A stretch of 64,000 bases of DNA from Spirochaetales bacterium (GCA_028533045.1 JAQQAP010000007.1:124001-188000), one strand, 5' to 3'; counted from the stretch's first letter, positions 25,700 to 33,228 are shown. Notes: generated from the letters alone by a model not told the origin. Made by a program: numbers and translations.

Positions 25700-26451
25700 T
25701 GGACTCAAGTCTGGTAAAGAGAATTTCTGTTTTGGATGTTCCCGTGGATATCGTAAAAACGGAGGACTTGGAAACGGTCATTTTAACGTTGGCCGAAAAT
25801 AACAAGGTGAATCAGATTCTCCTTCTTGATTTTATTGGCTTTATGAAAGCCCGGCGAAAGAAAAGCCAATGGCATCAGGCCGTACAGGAAGCCGCTCTGG
25901 TTCTTCCCGTTTCCCACCGTATTCTTTCTGCCGCCCGTTTTCTTAAACAGGAGAGGCCCACACATTACAAGGCCTTTGATTTTATTATTTCCCTTATGGG
26001 AATTCTCGAGAAACGACGCAAATCGGCTTACCTGGTAGGCTCCAGCAAAAAGAGAATTCAAAAGTCTTTTACCAATCTCAAAAACTCTTTTCCCGGGCTC
26101 CGCTTTGTCGGACGACATCAGGGCAAGTGGGATAAGGACCGGGAAGAGGACATTCTCATGGCCATAAAAAAGTCATCCCCCACCTTTCTGCTCGCCGGGC
26201 GTGGAGTAAAAGGCAAGGACCTGTGGCTCTACCGCAGCAAAGAAGCCCTTAACCCGGGCATTCTCCTCTGGAACAAACAGTGCTACGAAATTATCGGCGG
26301 CCGCCGGAGCAAACCCTCCGAGTCCAAGGTCTCCCGATTTTTCCGGTCTTTCCTCAAAAGCTTCTTCCTTCCCTGGCGTTGGGTAAGAATATTCCGCATG
26401 GTCTGGTTCTGGCTGTTACTGCTTTGGACAAGATTATTTAAAAGCGATTAG
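25699..26451 (+). CDS. WecG/TagA/CpsF-family glycosyltransferase homologue, active-site motif divergent
   Basis: Homologue (250 residues) of the GT26 enzymes that add N-acetylmannosamine(uronic acid) to lipid-linked GlcNAc. The fold landmarks are visible: ISVLDVPVDIVKTEDLE at the start, KSAYLVGSSKKRIQK, LRFVGRHQGKW and PTFLLAGRGVKGKDLW in the middle, and a C-terminal membrane-binding tail of hydrophobic and basic residues (FFLPWRWVRIFRMVWFWLLL). The usual LPDG block that supplies the catalytic Asp reads LPVSHRI, and the N-terminal NT-type motif reads LLLDFIGF. It may be an inactive or specialised relative. GTG start coupled to rsmE; last gene of the ctpA operon. Confidence 0.75.
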   Translation: MDSSLVKRISVLDVPVDIVKTEDLETVILTLAENNKVNQILLLDFIGFMKARRKKSQWHQAVQEAALVLPVSHRILSAARFLKQERPTHYKAFDFIISLMGILEKRRKSAYLVGSSKKRIQKSFTNLKNSFPGLRFVGRHQGKWDKDREEDILMAIKKSSPTFLLAGRGVKGKDLWLYRSKEALNPGILLWNKQCYEIIGGRRSKPSESKVSRFFRSFLKSFFLPWRWVRIFRMVWFWLLLLWTRLFKSD

Positions 26452-26481
26452 GGAATTTTCGAATTCAACCATTCTTTACCC

Positions 26482-26510
26482 TTTACAAATAGTAAACATC
26501 TTCCTAAGAT
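26482..26510 (+). promoter_or_regulatory. Promoter of the CD3324-type gene with overlapping palindrome
   Basis: TTTACA (26482-26487), 17 nt, TAAGAT (26505-26510). The -10 lies inside a perfect inverted repeat AACATCTT-CCT-AAGATGTT (26495-26513), a candidate operator. Confidence 0.55.
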
Positions 26511-26545
26511 GTTCTTATATCTTACTATCTCGCCGGAGGTTTCAA

Positions 26546-26617
26546 ATGTTTATTTATAAGTCTTATCTGCTATCACCACGGGCAACAGAAACCTGCAGGA
26601 CCGCGAGGAGTAACTAA
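26546..26617 (+). CDS. Possible 23-residue leader peptide
   Basis: Short ORF with a strong ribosome site (CGGAGG, 6 nt before the ATG), encoding MFIYKSYLL, SPRATETC, RTARSN. It lies in the leader RNA of the CD3324-type gene. Its last codons form GAGGAG (26605-26610), which can pair with CTCCTC (26626-26631). The overlapping TCCTCATA (26627-26634) can instead pair with the ribosome site TATGAGGA (26708-26715) of the downstream gene. That is the layout of a translational attenuator. No homologue is recognised; coding status is inference. Confidence 0.4.
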   Translation: MFIYKSYLLSPRATETCRTARSN

Positions 26618-26670
26618 CAACACCTCTCCTCATAGCAGTCCAGCAGGATCAATGATTCGGTTCGATGTCG

Positions 26671-26692
26671 GTTTGAACGAAGGAGTTCAAAC
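26671..26692 (+). promoter_or_regulatory. Perfect stem-loop in the leader of the CD3324-type gene
   Basis: GTTTGAAC (26671-26678), GAAGGA, GTTCAAAC (26685-26692). An 8-bp perfect stem whose loop holds a purine-rich GAAGGA. It sits between the two arms of the proposed attenuator pairing. Confidence 0.5.
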
Positions 26693-26723
26693 GCACGCTA
26701 GTACACTTATGAGGAATAAAACC

Positions 26724-27014
26724 ATGTCATATCTAAAAGCGGAAGAGTGTCTTCCCGTAGAACTGGTTAAAGAAATACAAAAATACATACAGGGCTCTCA
26801 AATCTATATTCCCCGGATCGAACAGACCCGTCTCTCCTGGGGTGAGAAGAATGGGACAAGAGAGAAAATTCGCGCCAGAAATGAGGAAATCCGTCAGCTC
26901 AAAAAAGAGGGATGGACCATCAACAGCCTGGCCGACGAGTACCATCTTTCCCCGGACAGCATCCGAAAGATTCTCTACTGCCAGAAGGAAAATCGCGTAC
27001 CCAGGGCCAGTTGA
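26724..27014 (+). CDS. CD3324-family protein, small helix-turn-helix protein
   Basis: Basic protein of 96 residues matching the CD3324 family (uncharacterised, putative DNA-binding). The family opening MSYLKAEECLPVELVKEIQ is followed by YIPRIEQTRLSWG, then TREKIRARNEEIRQLKKEG and a C-terminal HTH (INSLADEYHLSPDSIRKIL). I take the ATG at 26724 because it matches the family N-terminus and has GAGGA 8 nt upstream. The frame is open back to 26652, but those 24 codons overlap the stem-loop. The long structured leader suggests regulated translation. Confidence 0.8.
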   Translation: MSYLKAEECLPVELVKEIQKYIQGSQIYIPRIEQTRLSWGEKNGTREKIRARNEEIRQLKKEGWTINSLADEYHLSPDSIRKILYCQKENRVPRAS

Positions 27015-27018
27015 GCTT

Positions 27019-27036
27019 CATCCCCTGCGGGGGATG
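27019..27036 (+). other. Hairpin between the CD3324-type gene and chorismate mutase
   Basis: CATCCCC (27019-27025), TGCG, GGGGATG (27030-27036): perfect 7-bp stem starting 4 nt after the stop codon. No T-run follows, so it is a weak terminator at best, or an operator or processing site. A TATAAT at 27058-27063 follows. Confidence 0.4.
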
Positions 27037-27079
27037 GCGAAAAATTCTCTGAATCGCTATAATGGCGGCGGGGGTAATT

Positions 27080-27355
27080 ATGCAGGAATTGCTTGAACTC
27101 AGAAAAGCTCTGGATGAAATTGACGATGCTATTATTGGTCTTGTGGCCAAAAGATTTGAAGTAACGGAGAAGGTGGGAATCCTCAAGAAGGAAAATAATC
27201 TGCCTTCCACCGACTCAAACAGGGAAAAGGAACAGGCCCAACGAATTCGTTCACTCGCCCTGTTTCACAATCTTGATCCGGAAATAGCCCAAAAGGTACT
27301 CCGTCTCCTCATAGATGAGACGGTAAAAAACCACAATAAGATTAAAGCCCGGTAA
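27080..27355 (+). CDS. Chorismate mutase, AroQ type
   Basis: Converts chorismate to prephenate on the way to phenylalanine and tyrosine; cytosolic, all-helical. The 91-residue protein reads LRKALDEIDDAIIGLVAKRF, then VTEKVGILKKENNLP and REKEQAQRIRSLA, the standard AroQ core with the substrate-binding Arg and Lys residues (R7, R23, K34 region). I start at the ATG at 27080, preceded by GGGGG; an ATG at 27062 in the same frame would place the promoter -10 (27058-27063) over the start. It is a stand-alone monofunctional enzyme. No pheA or tyrA is nearby. Confidence 0.9.
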   Translation: MQELLELRKALDEIDDAIIGLVAKRFEVTEKVGILKKENNLPSTDSNREKEQAQRIRSLALFHNLDPEIAQKVLRLLIDETVKNHNKIKAR

Positions 27356-27370
27356 AAATAAGCTTTCAAA

Positions 27371-27386
27371 CCGGGCATATGCCCGG
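27371..27386 (+). terminator. Perfect palindrome after chorismate mutase, weak terminator
   Basis: CCGGGCATATGCCCGG, 16 nt self-complementary, followed by GATTTAACCCATTTT. The T-run is poor. Confidence 0.4.
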
Positions 27387-27405
27387 GATTTAACCCATTT
27401 TCCAT

Positions 27406-27434
27406 TTGATTTTCTCCACCCGATATGATATTAT
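27406..27434 (+). promoter_or_regulatory. Promoter of the glycosidase-like gene
   Basis: TTGATT (27406-27411), 17 nt, TATTAT (27429-27434). Confidence 0.65.
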
Positions 27435-27479
27435 AGTAAGCTTATCATTAAATAGAATAAAGTTTACCGAGGAGAAACA

Positions 27480-28904
27480 GTGGTAAAAAAAGACTTCCCC
27501 CTTGTACATTACTATGACCAGGATTTTGTAGATATATACGAGCGGTCCTGGGTTTGGCTAAGTGATTTTCTTGGCAAGGGTACCGCAGAAAACGGCTTTG
27601 GCCCCTTTTATTTTAAATATCCCGAATCGGATTGTATAAATCTCTATGAAACCTTCATGGCTTCCTTCTTTCTTGTTTATAACAGCCGTAACTTTCCCGT
27701 ATCAAATATACTGGATGTGTTTTACGAAAAACAGGAAGAAAACGGAGCTATTCGCTGCCAATACAGCGAAGAAACGGGAAAACCCGTCTTTGACGATGAC
27801 AACCCGGAAGGTCTCTGCCCTCCCCTCTTTGCCTGGGTTGAGTACAACCTCTACCACAAGGTGGGAGCCAAAAAGCGCATTAAAGAGGTAATGCCTAAAC
27901 TGGAACTCTACTACGAGTGGATCGAAAACACTTGGAAGGACGAGGAATCCGGTTTTTACAAGGTTCCCCTTTCGGCAACCACTATGGCAGACGCTCCCCG
28001 TGGCGATGCGGCCTACTTTGTCGACTTTAACTCACAGATGGCGGTCAACTCACTGTATATGGCCGCCCTGGGTGATGTTCTAAACGATAAAGAACTCAGC
28101 TTCAAGTACAAAAAGAAATACTTCTCCCTCAAGACCCGTATATCCAGCAAGATGTGGGACCGGGACGAGTCTTTTTACTATGATCTGGACGAGAACATGG
28201 AACCGGTCAAGGTAAAGACTATCGCCGCCTACTGGCCCCTCCTGGCGGAAATCCCTAATGAAGAGAGAGCGGAAGCCATTATTGCCCATCTCAAAGACCC
28301 CCAGCTTTTCGGCGGTCCTAACCCCTTCCCCACTGTGGCCATCAACGAGCCCTCCTTTAAGGAAGACGGTAACGGTCATAACGGTTCCGTTTTCCCCGCC
28401 CTTACCTTTATGGTTGTAAAGGCCCTGGAAAAATACGGTAAGTATGAAATGTCCCGGGAGATGTCCATTAAGCACATCTACTCCATTCTTGATACCTTCC
28501 ACCCGGTAAGCGGCAAGAAGGGAACCCTTTGGGAAGCTTACGCCCCTCTCAAGGAAGGACCCGCAACAATAGCGGGCGATGTGGAAAACAACCGAAAGCT
28601 CTATCTGGGCTGTACCGGTCTTTCTACCATTGCCTTGATGATCGAAAATGTTATCGGCCTCTACATCAGTCTGCCCCGTAAGACCGTAGATTGGATTGTT
28701 CCCATTCTTGAAGTAATGGGTATTGAGGACCTGAACCTGAAGCGCAACAAAATCACCATCCTCAGCAACAAAAGCGGCCGCGGTTGGGAAATCCGTCTTG
28801 AGTCGGAAAAGCTCTACTACTTTACCATCGACATTCTGGGAGAGAAAAAGAAAACCCTACCCATACCGTCCGGTAAATGCTCCATGCTTATCGATAAGCT
28901 TTAA
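27480..28904 (+). CDS. MGH1-like (alpha/alpha)6-barrel glycoside hydrolase
   Basis: Protein of 474 residues of the trehalase/GH63-like barrel superfamily (MGH1-like domain). Typical stretches are GFGPFYFKYPESDCINLYET, LCPPLFAWVEYNLY, WIENTWKDEESGFYKVPLSA, RGDAAYFVDFNSQMAVNSLY, and near the C-terminus GTLWEAYAPLKEGPA and YLGCTGLSTIALMIENVIG. No signal peptide is visible, so it acts in the cytosol, perhaps on trehalose, a glucosyl/mannosylglycerate solute or an oligosaccharide. The actual substrate cannot be told. The final 70 residues form a beta domain. GTG start with GAGGAG upstream. Own promoter and terminator make it monocistronic. Confidence 0.8.
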   Translation: MVKKDFPLVHYYDQDFVDIYERSWVWLSDFLGKGTAENGFGPFYFKYPESDCINLYETFMASFFLVYNSRNFPVSNILDVFYEKQEENGAIRCQYSEETGKPVFDDDNPEGLCPPLFAWVEYNLYHKVGAKKRIKEVMPKLELYYEWIENTWKDEESGFYKVPLSATTMADAPRGDAAYFVDFNSQMAVNSLYMAALGDVLNDKELSFKYKKKYFSLKTRISSKMWDRDESFYYDLDENMEPVKVKTIAAYWPLLAEIPNEERAEAIIAHLKDPQLFGGPNPFPTVAINEPSFKEDGNGHNGSVFPALTFMVVKALEKYGKYEMSREMSIKHIYSILDTFHPVSGKKGTLWEAYAPLKEGPATIAGDVENNRKLYLGCTGLSTIALMIENVIGLYISLPRKTVDWIVPILEVMGIEDLNLKRNKITILSNKSGRGWEIRLESEKLYYFTIDILGEKKKTLPIPSGKCSMLIDKL

Positions 28905-28917
28905 GAAACGGATAAAT

Positions 28918-28950
28918 AAAAAAGGACTGCCCGAAAGCAGTCCTTTTTTT
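28918..28950. terminator. Bidirectional rho-independent terminator
   Basis: AAAAAAGGACTGC, CCGAAA loop, GCAGTCCTTTTTTT. A- and T-runs flank a perfect stem, serving the convergent glycosidase and aspartokinase genes. Confidence 0.9.
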
Positions 28951-28964
28951 ATGCCCTGAAAAAA

Positions 28965-30341
28965 TTAACCCAGGAATGTTTCATGAATGGCATTCAAGGC
29001 CGTTTCTCGCTGAGCTTTTTCAATAACCAGTGAAATGTTTTTTTCCGTGGACCCTTGAGCAATGGCCAGGATGTTTACATCCTTTTTACCCAAAGAACTA
29101 AACAGTCTACCGGAAAGCCCCACCTGGCCCTTCATATTTTCACCAATCACGGCAATCAGTTCCAGATCCTCTCTTACTTCGATCTTCTGGATGGACTTGG
29201 CCGCAATAGCATCGGCCAGGTCCTTTTCCAGACAGGCCCGGGCCCGACCTGCTTCCTCCTGACGGCACACCATACAAATACTGTGCTCAGAGGAAGCCTG
29301 ACTTATCATAATAATATTGATATCCCCGTCGGCAAGGGAGCAGAAGATACGTGAAGCAGCTCCGGGCATGCCCACCATACCGTTACCAATAACATTAATT
29401 AGGGCCACATTATCTATAGAAGCTATACCGGTAATGGAAGTGTCCCTGTTGGTTTTCTCATCGGCAATAACCGTACCGGGCGCATCGAGGTTCATCGTAT
29501 TCCTGATAATAACGGGAATATCCTTTTCCACGGTGGGAATAAGAGTAGAGGGATGAATGACCTCTGCCCCAAAATAGGAAAGCTCCATGGCCTCTTCAAT
29601 GCTCAATCGGTCTATCACCTTAGCCGTGCTTACCACTCGGGGATCGGCAGTCAGCACACCGTCTACATCGGTCCAGATTTCACAGCAATCCGCATCAACG
29701 GCGGCAGCAATGATACTGGCCGTATAGTCGCTTCCGTTTCGTCCCAGAGTTGTGGTGTATCCCTCATCACTGTTGGCAATAAACCCGGTAATGATTCCCA
29801 CACCCTCCATGCTTTTAACACGCTTTTCAATAAGCTCATAGGTAATATCAAATTCAACGGAACCCTTACCAAAGCTGCTGTCGGTCCGGATAATCTCACG
29901 GGCATCGATAAATTCAGCCTTGTGTCCCGCCTCATTCATATAGGCGGCGGCCACGGTACAGTTCAAGCGCTCACCAAAGCTCATAATCAAGTCCATTGAA
30001 CGAAGTGAACACTCACGAATCAGCTCAACACCGTGAAGAATATCGTGATATTCATTGAGCATGGCTTCCACACTCCTTTGGGTTTCCGCCAGAAGGGGTT
30101 CGGATTTTACCAGTTCTCCCAAAGTAGCCAGGGTTCGTTCCCTCACTTCCCCTGCCAGCTCTTTATAGACAGCATCGCCCACTTCCGCTTTTTTTGCCGA
30201 AGCAATAAGGGCATTTGTAATCCCTTTCATAGCCGAAAGGATCACAAATTTATTCTCTGTGGAAAGGGTGACGATATCCACAACCTTTTTGATTTTCTCA
30301 CTATCCGCTACGGAGCTGCCGCCGAATTTTAAAACCTTCAT
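28965..30341 (-). CDS. Aspartate kinase with C-terminal ACT domains
   Basis: Phosphorylates aspartate, the first step to lysine, threonine and methionine. The true start is the ATG at 30341: the protein then begins KVLKFGGSSVADSEKIKKV, the family opening, with GAGGAA upstream. The frame runs open to 30446, but that extension is unsupported. The 458-residue product has the kinase domain (SFGERLNCTVAAAYM; TTLGRNGSDYTASIIAAAV; EIWTDVDGVLTADPRVV), then two ACT-type repeats (VIGNGMVGMPGAASRIFCSL and VIGENMKGQVGLSGRLFSSL) that usually bind lysine or threonine for feedback inhibition. No homoserine dehydrogenase is fused. Confidence 0.94.
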   Translation of the reverse strand: MKVLKFGGSSVADSEKIKKVVDIVTLSTENKFVILSAMKGITNALIASAKKAEVGDAVYKELAGEVRERTLATLGELVKSEPLLAETQRSVEAMLNEYHDILHGVELIRECSLRSMDLIMSFGERLNCTVAAAYMNEAGHKAEFIDAREIIRTDSSFGKGSVEFDITYELIEKRVKSMEGVGIITGFIANSDEGYTTTLGRNGSDYTASIIAAAVDADCCEIWTDVDGVLTADPRVVSTAKVIDRLSIEEAMELSYFGAEVIHPSTLIPTVEKDIPVIIRNTMNLDAPGTVIADEKTNRDTSITGIASIDNVALINVIGNGMVGMPGAASRIFCSLADGDINIIMISQASSEHSICMVCRQEEAGRARACLEKDLADAIAAKSIQKIEVREDLELIAVIGENMKGQVGLSGRLFSSLGKKDVNILAIAQGSTEKNISLVIEKAQRETALNAIHETFLG

Positions 30342-30456
30342 AATTCCTCGATTATTACTTTCCCCGGTGGGGGTCTCGATATTTGCATAAATATAACACA
30401 ACCATGTATTTGCATACAAGAGAGAGAATCTCCATAAAAGCGCCATAGTTCCCTAA

Positions 30457-30485
30457 TTGACAGCTCATCTTTCTAACGTTAGATT
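30457..30485 (+). promoter_or_regulatory. Promoter of murA, probably leaderless
   Basis: TTGACA (30457-30462), 17 nt, TAGATT (30480-30485), 6 nt before the ATG at 30492. The 12-nt palindrome TCTAACGTTAGA (30472-30483) overlaps the -10. Confidence 0.75.
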
Positions 30486-30491
30486 AAGGAC

Positions 30492-31775
30492 ATGAATTGT
30501 ACCAATTGTTATGAGATTACAGGCGGACGTCCCATCAAGGGAATCGTTACTGCCAATGGAAATAAGAACGCTGCACTTCCCTGCATCGCTGCGACCCTTC
30601 TGACCGATGAACCGGTTATCCTTAGAAACCTTCCGGAAATTGAAGATGTCCACGTAATGCTTGAGATCCTGGAGCACCTGGGCAGTACGGTAGAAAAACT
30701 GGAAGATCATGTATATAAGGTAACAACTCACAATATTAAGAGCTGTGAAATACTCAAGGAAGACTCTTCCAAGGTTAGAGCCTCCATTCTATTTGCCGGT
30801 CCTCTTCTGGGTCGTATGAATGAAGTAATCCTTCCTCCTCCCGGCGGAGACGTTATCGGCCGCAGAAGACTTGATACCCACTTCCTGGCTTTGGAAGCCT
30901 TGGGTGGTAAGGTAGATATCAACGGAGCCTTCCACATTAAGGCGGACAAACTCAAAGGCGGGGATATATTCCTTGATGAAGCTTCCGTAACAGCCACGGA
31001 AAACGCCATTATGGCCGCTGTATTGGCCGAAGGCGATACGGTACTCAGAAACGTTGCTTGCGAGCCCCACGTACAAGACCTATGTAACATGCTCAACCTG
31101 ATGGGTGCCAACATTACCGGCATTGGCTCCAACAACCTTTACATCAAAGGACAAAAGAAACTTCACGGGGCCGATTTCGCCATTGGGGCGGACTTCATGG
31201 AAGTAGGATCTTTCATAGGGCTAACCGCCGCTACCCGGGGAGAGCTGGAAATCAAAAACGCCGACCCCCACCACCTCAGAATGTGCAAGATAGCCTTTGC
31301 CAAATTGGGTATCACCTGGGAAGACGACGGTTCTTCCGTATTTGTTCCGTCCAATCAAAAACTGGAAGTTGTTCCCGACATGGGCGGAATGATCCCCACC
31401 ATAAGCGACGCACCCTGGCCCGCTTTCCCGGCAGACCTCACCAGTATCATGACCGTGGTCGCAACCCAGGTGAAAGGAACCGTCCTCATTCATGAGAAGA
31501 TGTTTGAATCACGCATGTTTTTTGTGGATAAGCTGATTGGGATGGGAGCGGGAATAATCCTTTGTGACCCCCATAGAGCCGTTGTAGCGGGCCCCTCCCT
31601 GCTTCGGGGGAGTAATCTTGTTTCTCCCGACGTAAGAGCCGGTATGGCCATGGTAATTGCCGCTCTTTGCGCCGAAGGCAAGAGCGTAATAAATAATGTT
31701 TACCAGATAGAGCGGGGCTATGAAAATATCGCCGAAAGACTTTCTAACCTTGGTGCAGATATTACCAGATTGTAG
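30492..31775 (+). CDS. murA: UDP-N-acetylglucosamine 1-carboxyvinyltransferase
   Basis: Transfers enolpyruvate from PEP to UDP-GlcNAc, the first committed step of peptidoglycan synthesis. The 427-residue protein has the N-terminal GNKNAALPCIAATLL block (catalytic Lys in KN), VRASILFAGPLLGR, PPPGGDVIGRRRLDTH, EASVTATENAIMAAVLAEG and DVRAGMAMVIAALCAEG. In the mobile loop the usual catalytic Cys (Cys115 in E. coli) is Asp120. The same replacement is known in Mycobacterium, Chlamydia and Borrelia enzymes, which are insensitive to fosfomycin, so intrinsic resistance is expected. The promoter overlaps a palindrome and lies so close to the ATG that the mRNA may be leaderless. Confidence 0.95.
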   Translation: MNCTNCYEITGGRPIKGIVTANGNKNAALPCIAATLLTDEPVILRNLPEIEDVHVMLEILEHLGSTVEKLEDHVYKVTTHNIKSCEILKEDSSKVRASILFAGPLLGRMNEVILPPPGGDVIGRRRLDTHFLALEALGGKVDINGAFHIKADKLKGGDIFLDEASVTATENAIMAAVLAEGDTVLRNVACEPHVQDLCNMLNLMGANITGIGSNNLYIKGQKKLHGADFAIGADFMEVGSFIGLTAATRGELEIKNADPHHLRMCKIAFAKLGITWEDDGSSVFVPSNQKLEVVPDMGGMIPTISDAPWPAFPADLTSIMTVVATQVKGTVLIHEKMFESRMFFVDKLIGMGAGIILCDPHRAVVAGPSLLRGSNLVSPDVRAGMAMVIAALCAEGKSVINNVYQIERGYENIAERLSNLGADITRL

Positions 31776-31802
31776 AAACGATATAAAACCTTATTTAATA
31801 AG

Positions 31803-31829
31803 AACTTTCTGAGTTATTCAGAAAGTTTT
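31803..31829 (+). terminator. Stem-loop after murA
   Basis: AACTTTCTGA (31803-31812), GTTAT, TCAGAAAGTT (31818-31827), then TT and CC. A perfect 10-bp stem with a short T tail; moderate terminator. Confidence 0.5.
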
Positions 31830-32071
31830 CCACAGTTTTCCCAAAGTTATCCACAATTTGTCACACTTGACAAATGTTAGATTTCCATTTTTTCCTAGTT
31901 ACCAAAAACAAAAGGGATAACATTTAATTACTTACAGTGACTGCATTTAACTTTCTTTTCGTAAAAATGAAAGTCTAAATGCAGTTTTTTTTATGTTAAA
32001 GAACCATTATCCAAATAGCGGTGTTTACACCATTTAGAGACTTTTCCACAACTTATCCACAGTTATCCACA
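31826..32071 (+). other. Cluster of five co-oriented DnaA boxes flanking an AT-rich spacer
   Basis: Perfect TTATCCACA at 31847-31855, 32053-32061 and 32063-32071; TTTTCCACA (one mismatch) at 31826-31834 and 32042-32050. All read in the same direction. The inner 190 nt are AT-rich and include an inverted repeat TTTGTCA-CACT-TGACAAA (31857-31874) and a terminator-like hairpin. The right group lies inside the last codons of the minus-strand gene at 32034. It may be a DnaA-titration or regulatory site, or an origin element. Confidence 0.6.
31940..31992 (+). terminator. Strong terminator-like hairpin, possible 3' end of a small RNA
   Basis: ACTGCATTTA and CTTTC pair with GAAAG and TAAATGCAGT across an interrupted 15-bp stem (31940-31985), followed by eight T. 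It points along the plus strand, 165 nt after murA, and is separate from the stem-loop at 31803. It ends either the murA transcript or an independent small RNA. Confidence 0.6.
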
Positions 32072-32681
32072 AGTAATACCCACTTGACTTAACACTGACA
32101 AAATCAAGCCTTAAAGGGCTTCTTTCTTCAAGAAAGGAACCTATCTTTATTCTAAGTCTACTTAAGAGGACTTTAACACACTTTCCTTCTAGAATTCGTT
32201 CCAATTCAACAAAGGAGAGATAGTTATTCTTCCTTAATAAAAACTCTTCAAGAATTAAGCTTTCCGAGTGAGTCAAAGTAAGAAATTCCATACCAGAATA
32301 TAATCGGCCTTTCCCATAATGGGCATAACCACCGGGTAGAGAAAAATACTCTCTTGAGAAATAAGAAGAAAATGCTCTCTCCCCCTCGCCATTTGTGGAA
32401 GACTTTAGTAGATAACTAAAAGACTCTCTTCGGTCATGCTGCGGCAAATCTTCCAAATAATATATAACAGGGATACTGCCGGATGTAAGAGAACCGTACT
32501 CTTTATGTGGCAGAACAAATAAAGATGGACAGCGTGAGTAATCTGGCTCACGAACATGGTGTAATGCAATTCCGGGCGGAAGCTCCCAACCATGAAAAAA
32601 AGAAGCGGGTAAAGTCGTCTCAATAAAAAAACCGGGCTCAAAGGAACCCGGTTCTAACAGCTTTACTTTATTATCATCCAA
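32034..32681 (-). CDS. Orphan protein with C-terminal OmpR-type winged helix
   Basis: Protein of 215 residues. The C-terminal 90 residues read like a trans_reg_C domain: LTHSESLILEEFLLRKNNYL, then SFVELERILEGKCVKVLLSR, LRIKIGSF and VSVKSSGYYLWI, corresponding to the LTPTE, sxxEL, VxVHISRLRxKL and VRGxGYxL blocks. The N-terminal 120 residues do not show a receiver Asp pocket. It thus looks like an atypical transcription factor or response-regulator derivative without phosphorylation site. It overlaps the upstream STAS gene by 8 nt. Its final codons (VDKLWKSL) are written with DnaA-box sequence. Confidence 0.65.
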   Translation of the reverse strand: MDDNKVKLLEPGSFEPGFFIETTLPASFFHGWELPPGIALHHVREPDYSRCPSLFVLPHKEYGSLTSGSIPVIYYLEDLPQHDRRESFSYLLKSSTNGEGERAFSSYFSREYFSLPGGYAHYGKGRLYSGMEFLTLTHSESLILEEFLLRKNNYLSFVELERILEGKCVKVLLSRLRIKIGSFLEERSPLRLDFVSVKSSGYYLWITVDKLWKSL

Positions 32682-33228
32682 GATAAACCTGGCCGGAATT
32701 ATCTATGGCCAGAATCGTTTTACATTCGCTGCATCTAAAGCGTCCCGCCTTAGTTGCTTTAAGCTTCTTGGAACATATGGGACAACGAAAGATCTTTGGA
32801 AAAACCGACTCGGAACGAGCAGTCCCTTCGCTGGAGAAGAAACCAACCGCTTCATCAAGGTTATCCTTAATATTAAAAAACTGGGAGAACCCCAAAAGCT
32901 GGAATACTTCATATACCTTGGGCTGGATTTCCAGAAGAACCAGATCTCCCCCTTTAGGCTTAACGGCTTTTAAAAAATGGGTAAAAGAACCAATTCCCGT
33001 ACTGGAAACATAGTTAAGACTACCACAGTTAAAAATAAGCTTGGTAAAGCCCGTTTCAATAGCTTTATTAACCCGCTTTTGAAAAAGGTTGGAATTGTAA
33101 GTATCGATATAACCGGACAGATAGAGAACCAGACATCCCTTAACGCTGTCTATTTTCTGCAATCTGATTTTTAAGCTGTCATCTTTCTCAATGTCAAATC
33201 CGGGTATTATTTCATTATTGTTTGTCAT
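32674..33228 (-). CDS. STAS-domain protein with C-terminal zinc ribbon
   Basis: Protein of 184 residues. Residues about 15-125 form a STAS domain of the anti-sigma-factor-antagonist type: LVLYLSGYIDTYNSNLFQKR, LIFNCGSLNYVSSTGIGSF and LVLLEIQPKVYEVFQLLGF. The Ser pair in VSSTGIG corresponds to the phosphorylatable Ser of SpoIIAA-like proteins. The C-terminus carries CPICSKKLK and CSEC, a four-Cys zinc ribbon absent from ordinary antagonists. No partner kinase or anti-sigma factor is encoded next to it. It probably acts as a switch together with the overlapping DNA-binding protein. Confidence 0.8.
   Translation of the reverse strand: MTNNNEIIPGFDIEKDDSLKIRLQKIDSVKGCLVLYLSGYIDTYNSNLFQKRVNKAIETGFTKLIFNCGSLNYVSSTGIGSFTHFLKAVKPKGGDLVLLEIQPKVYEVFQLLGFSQFFNIKDNLDEAVGFFSSEGTARSESVFPKIFRCPICSKKLKATKAGRFRCSECKTILAIDNSGQVYLG

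Noticed and set aside
30342..30446. 35-codon N-terminal extension of aspartokinase
   Set aside because: The family begins with the KVLKFGGSSV segment at 30341, where a ribosome site is present; the extension contains probable promoter sequence.
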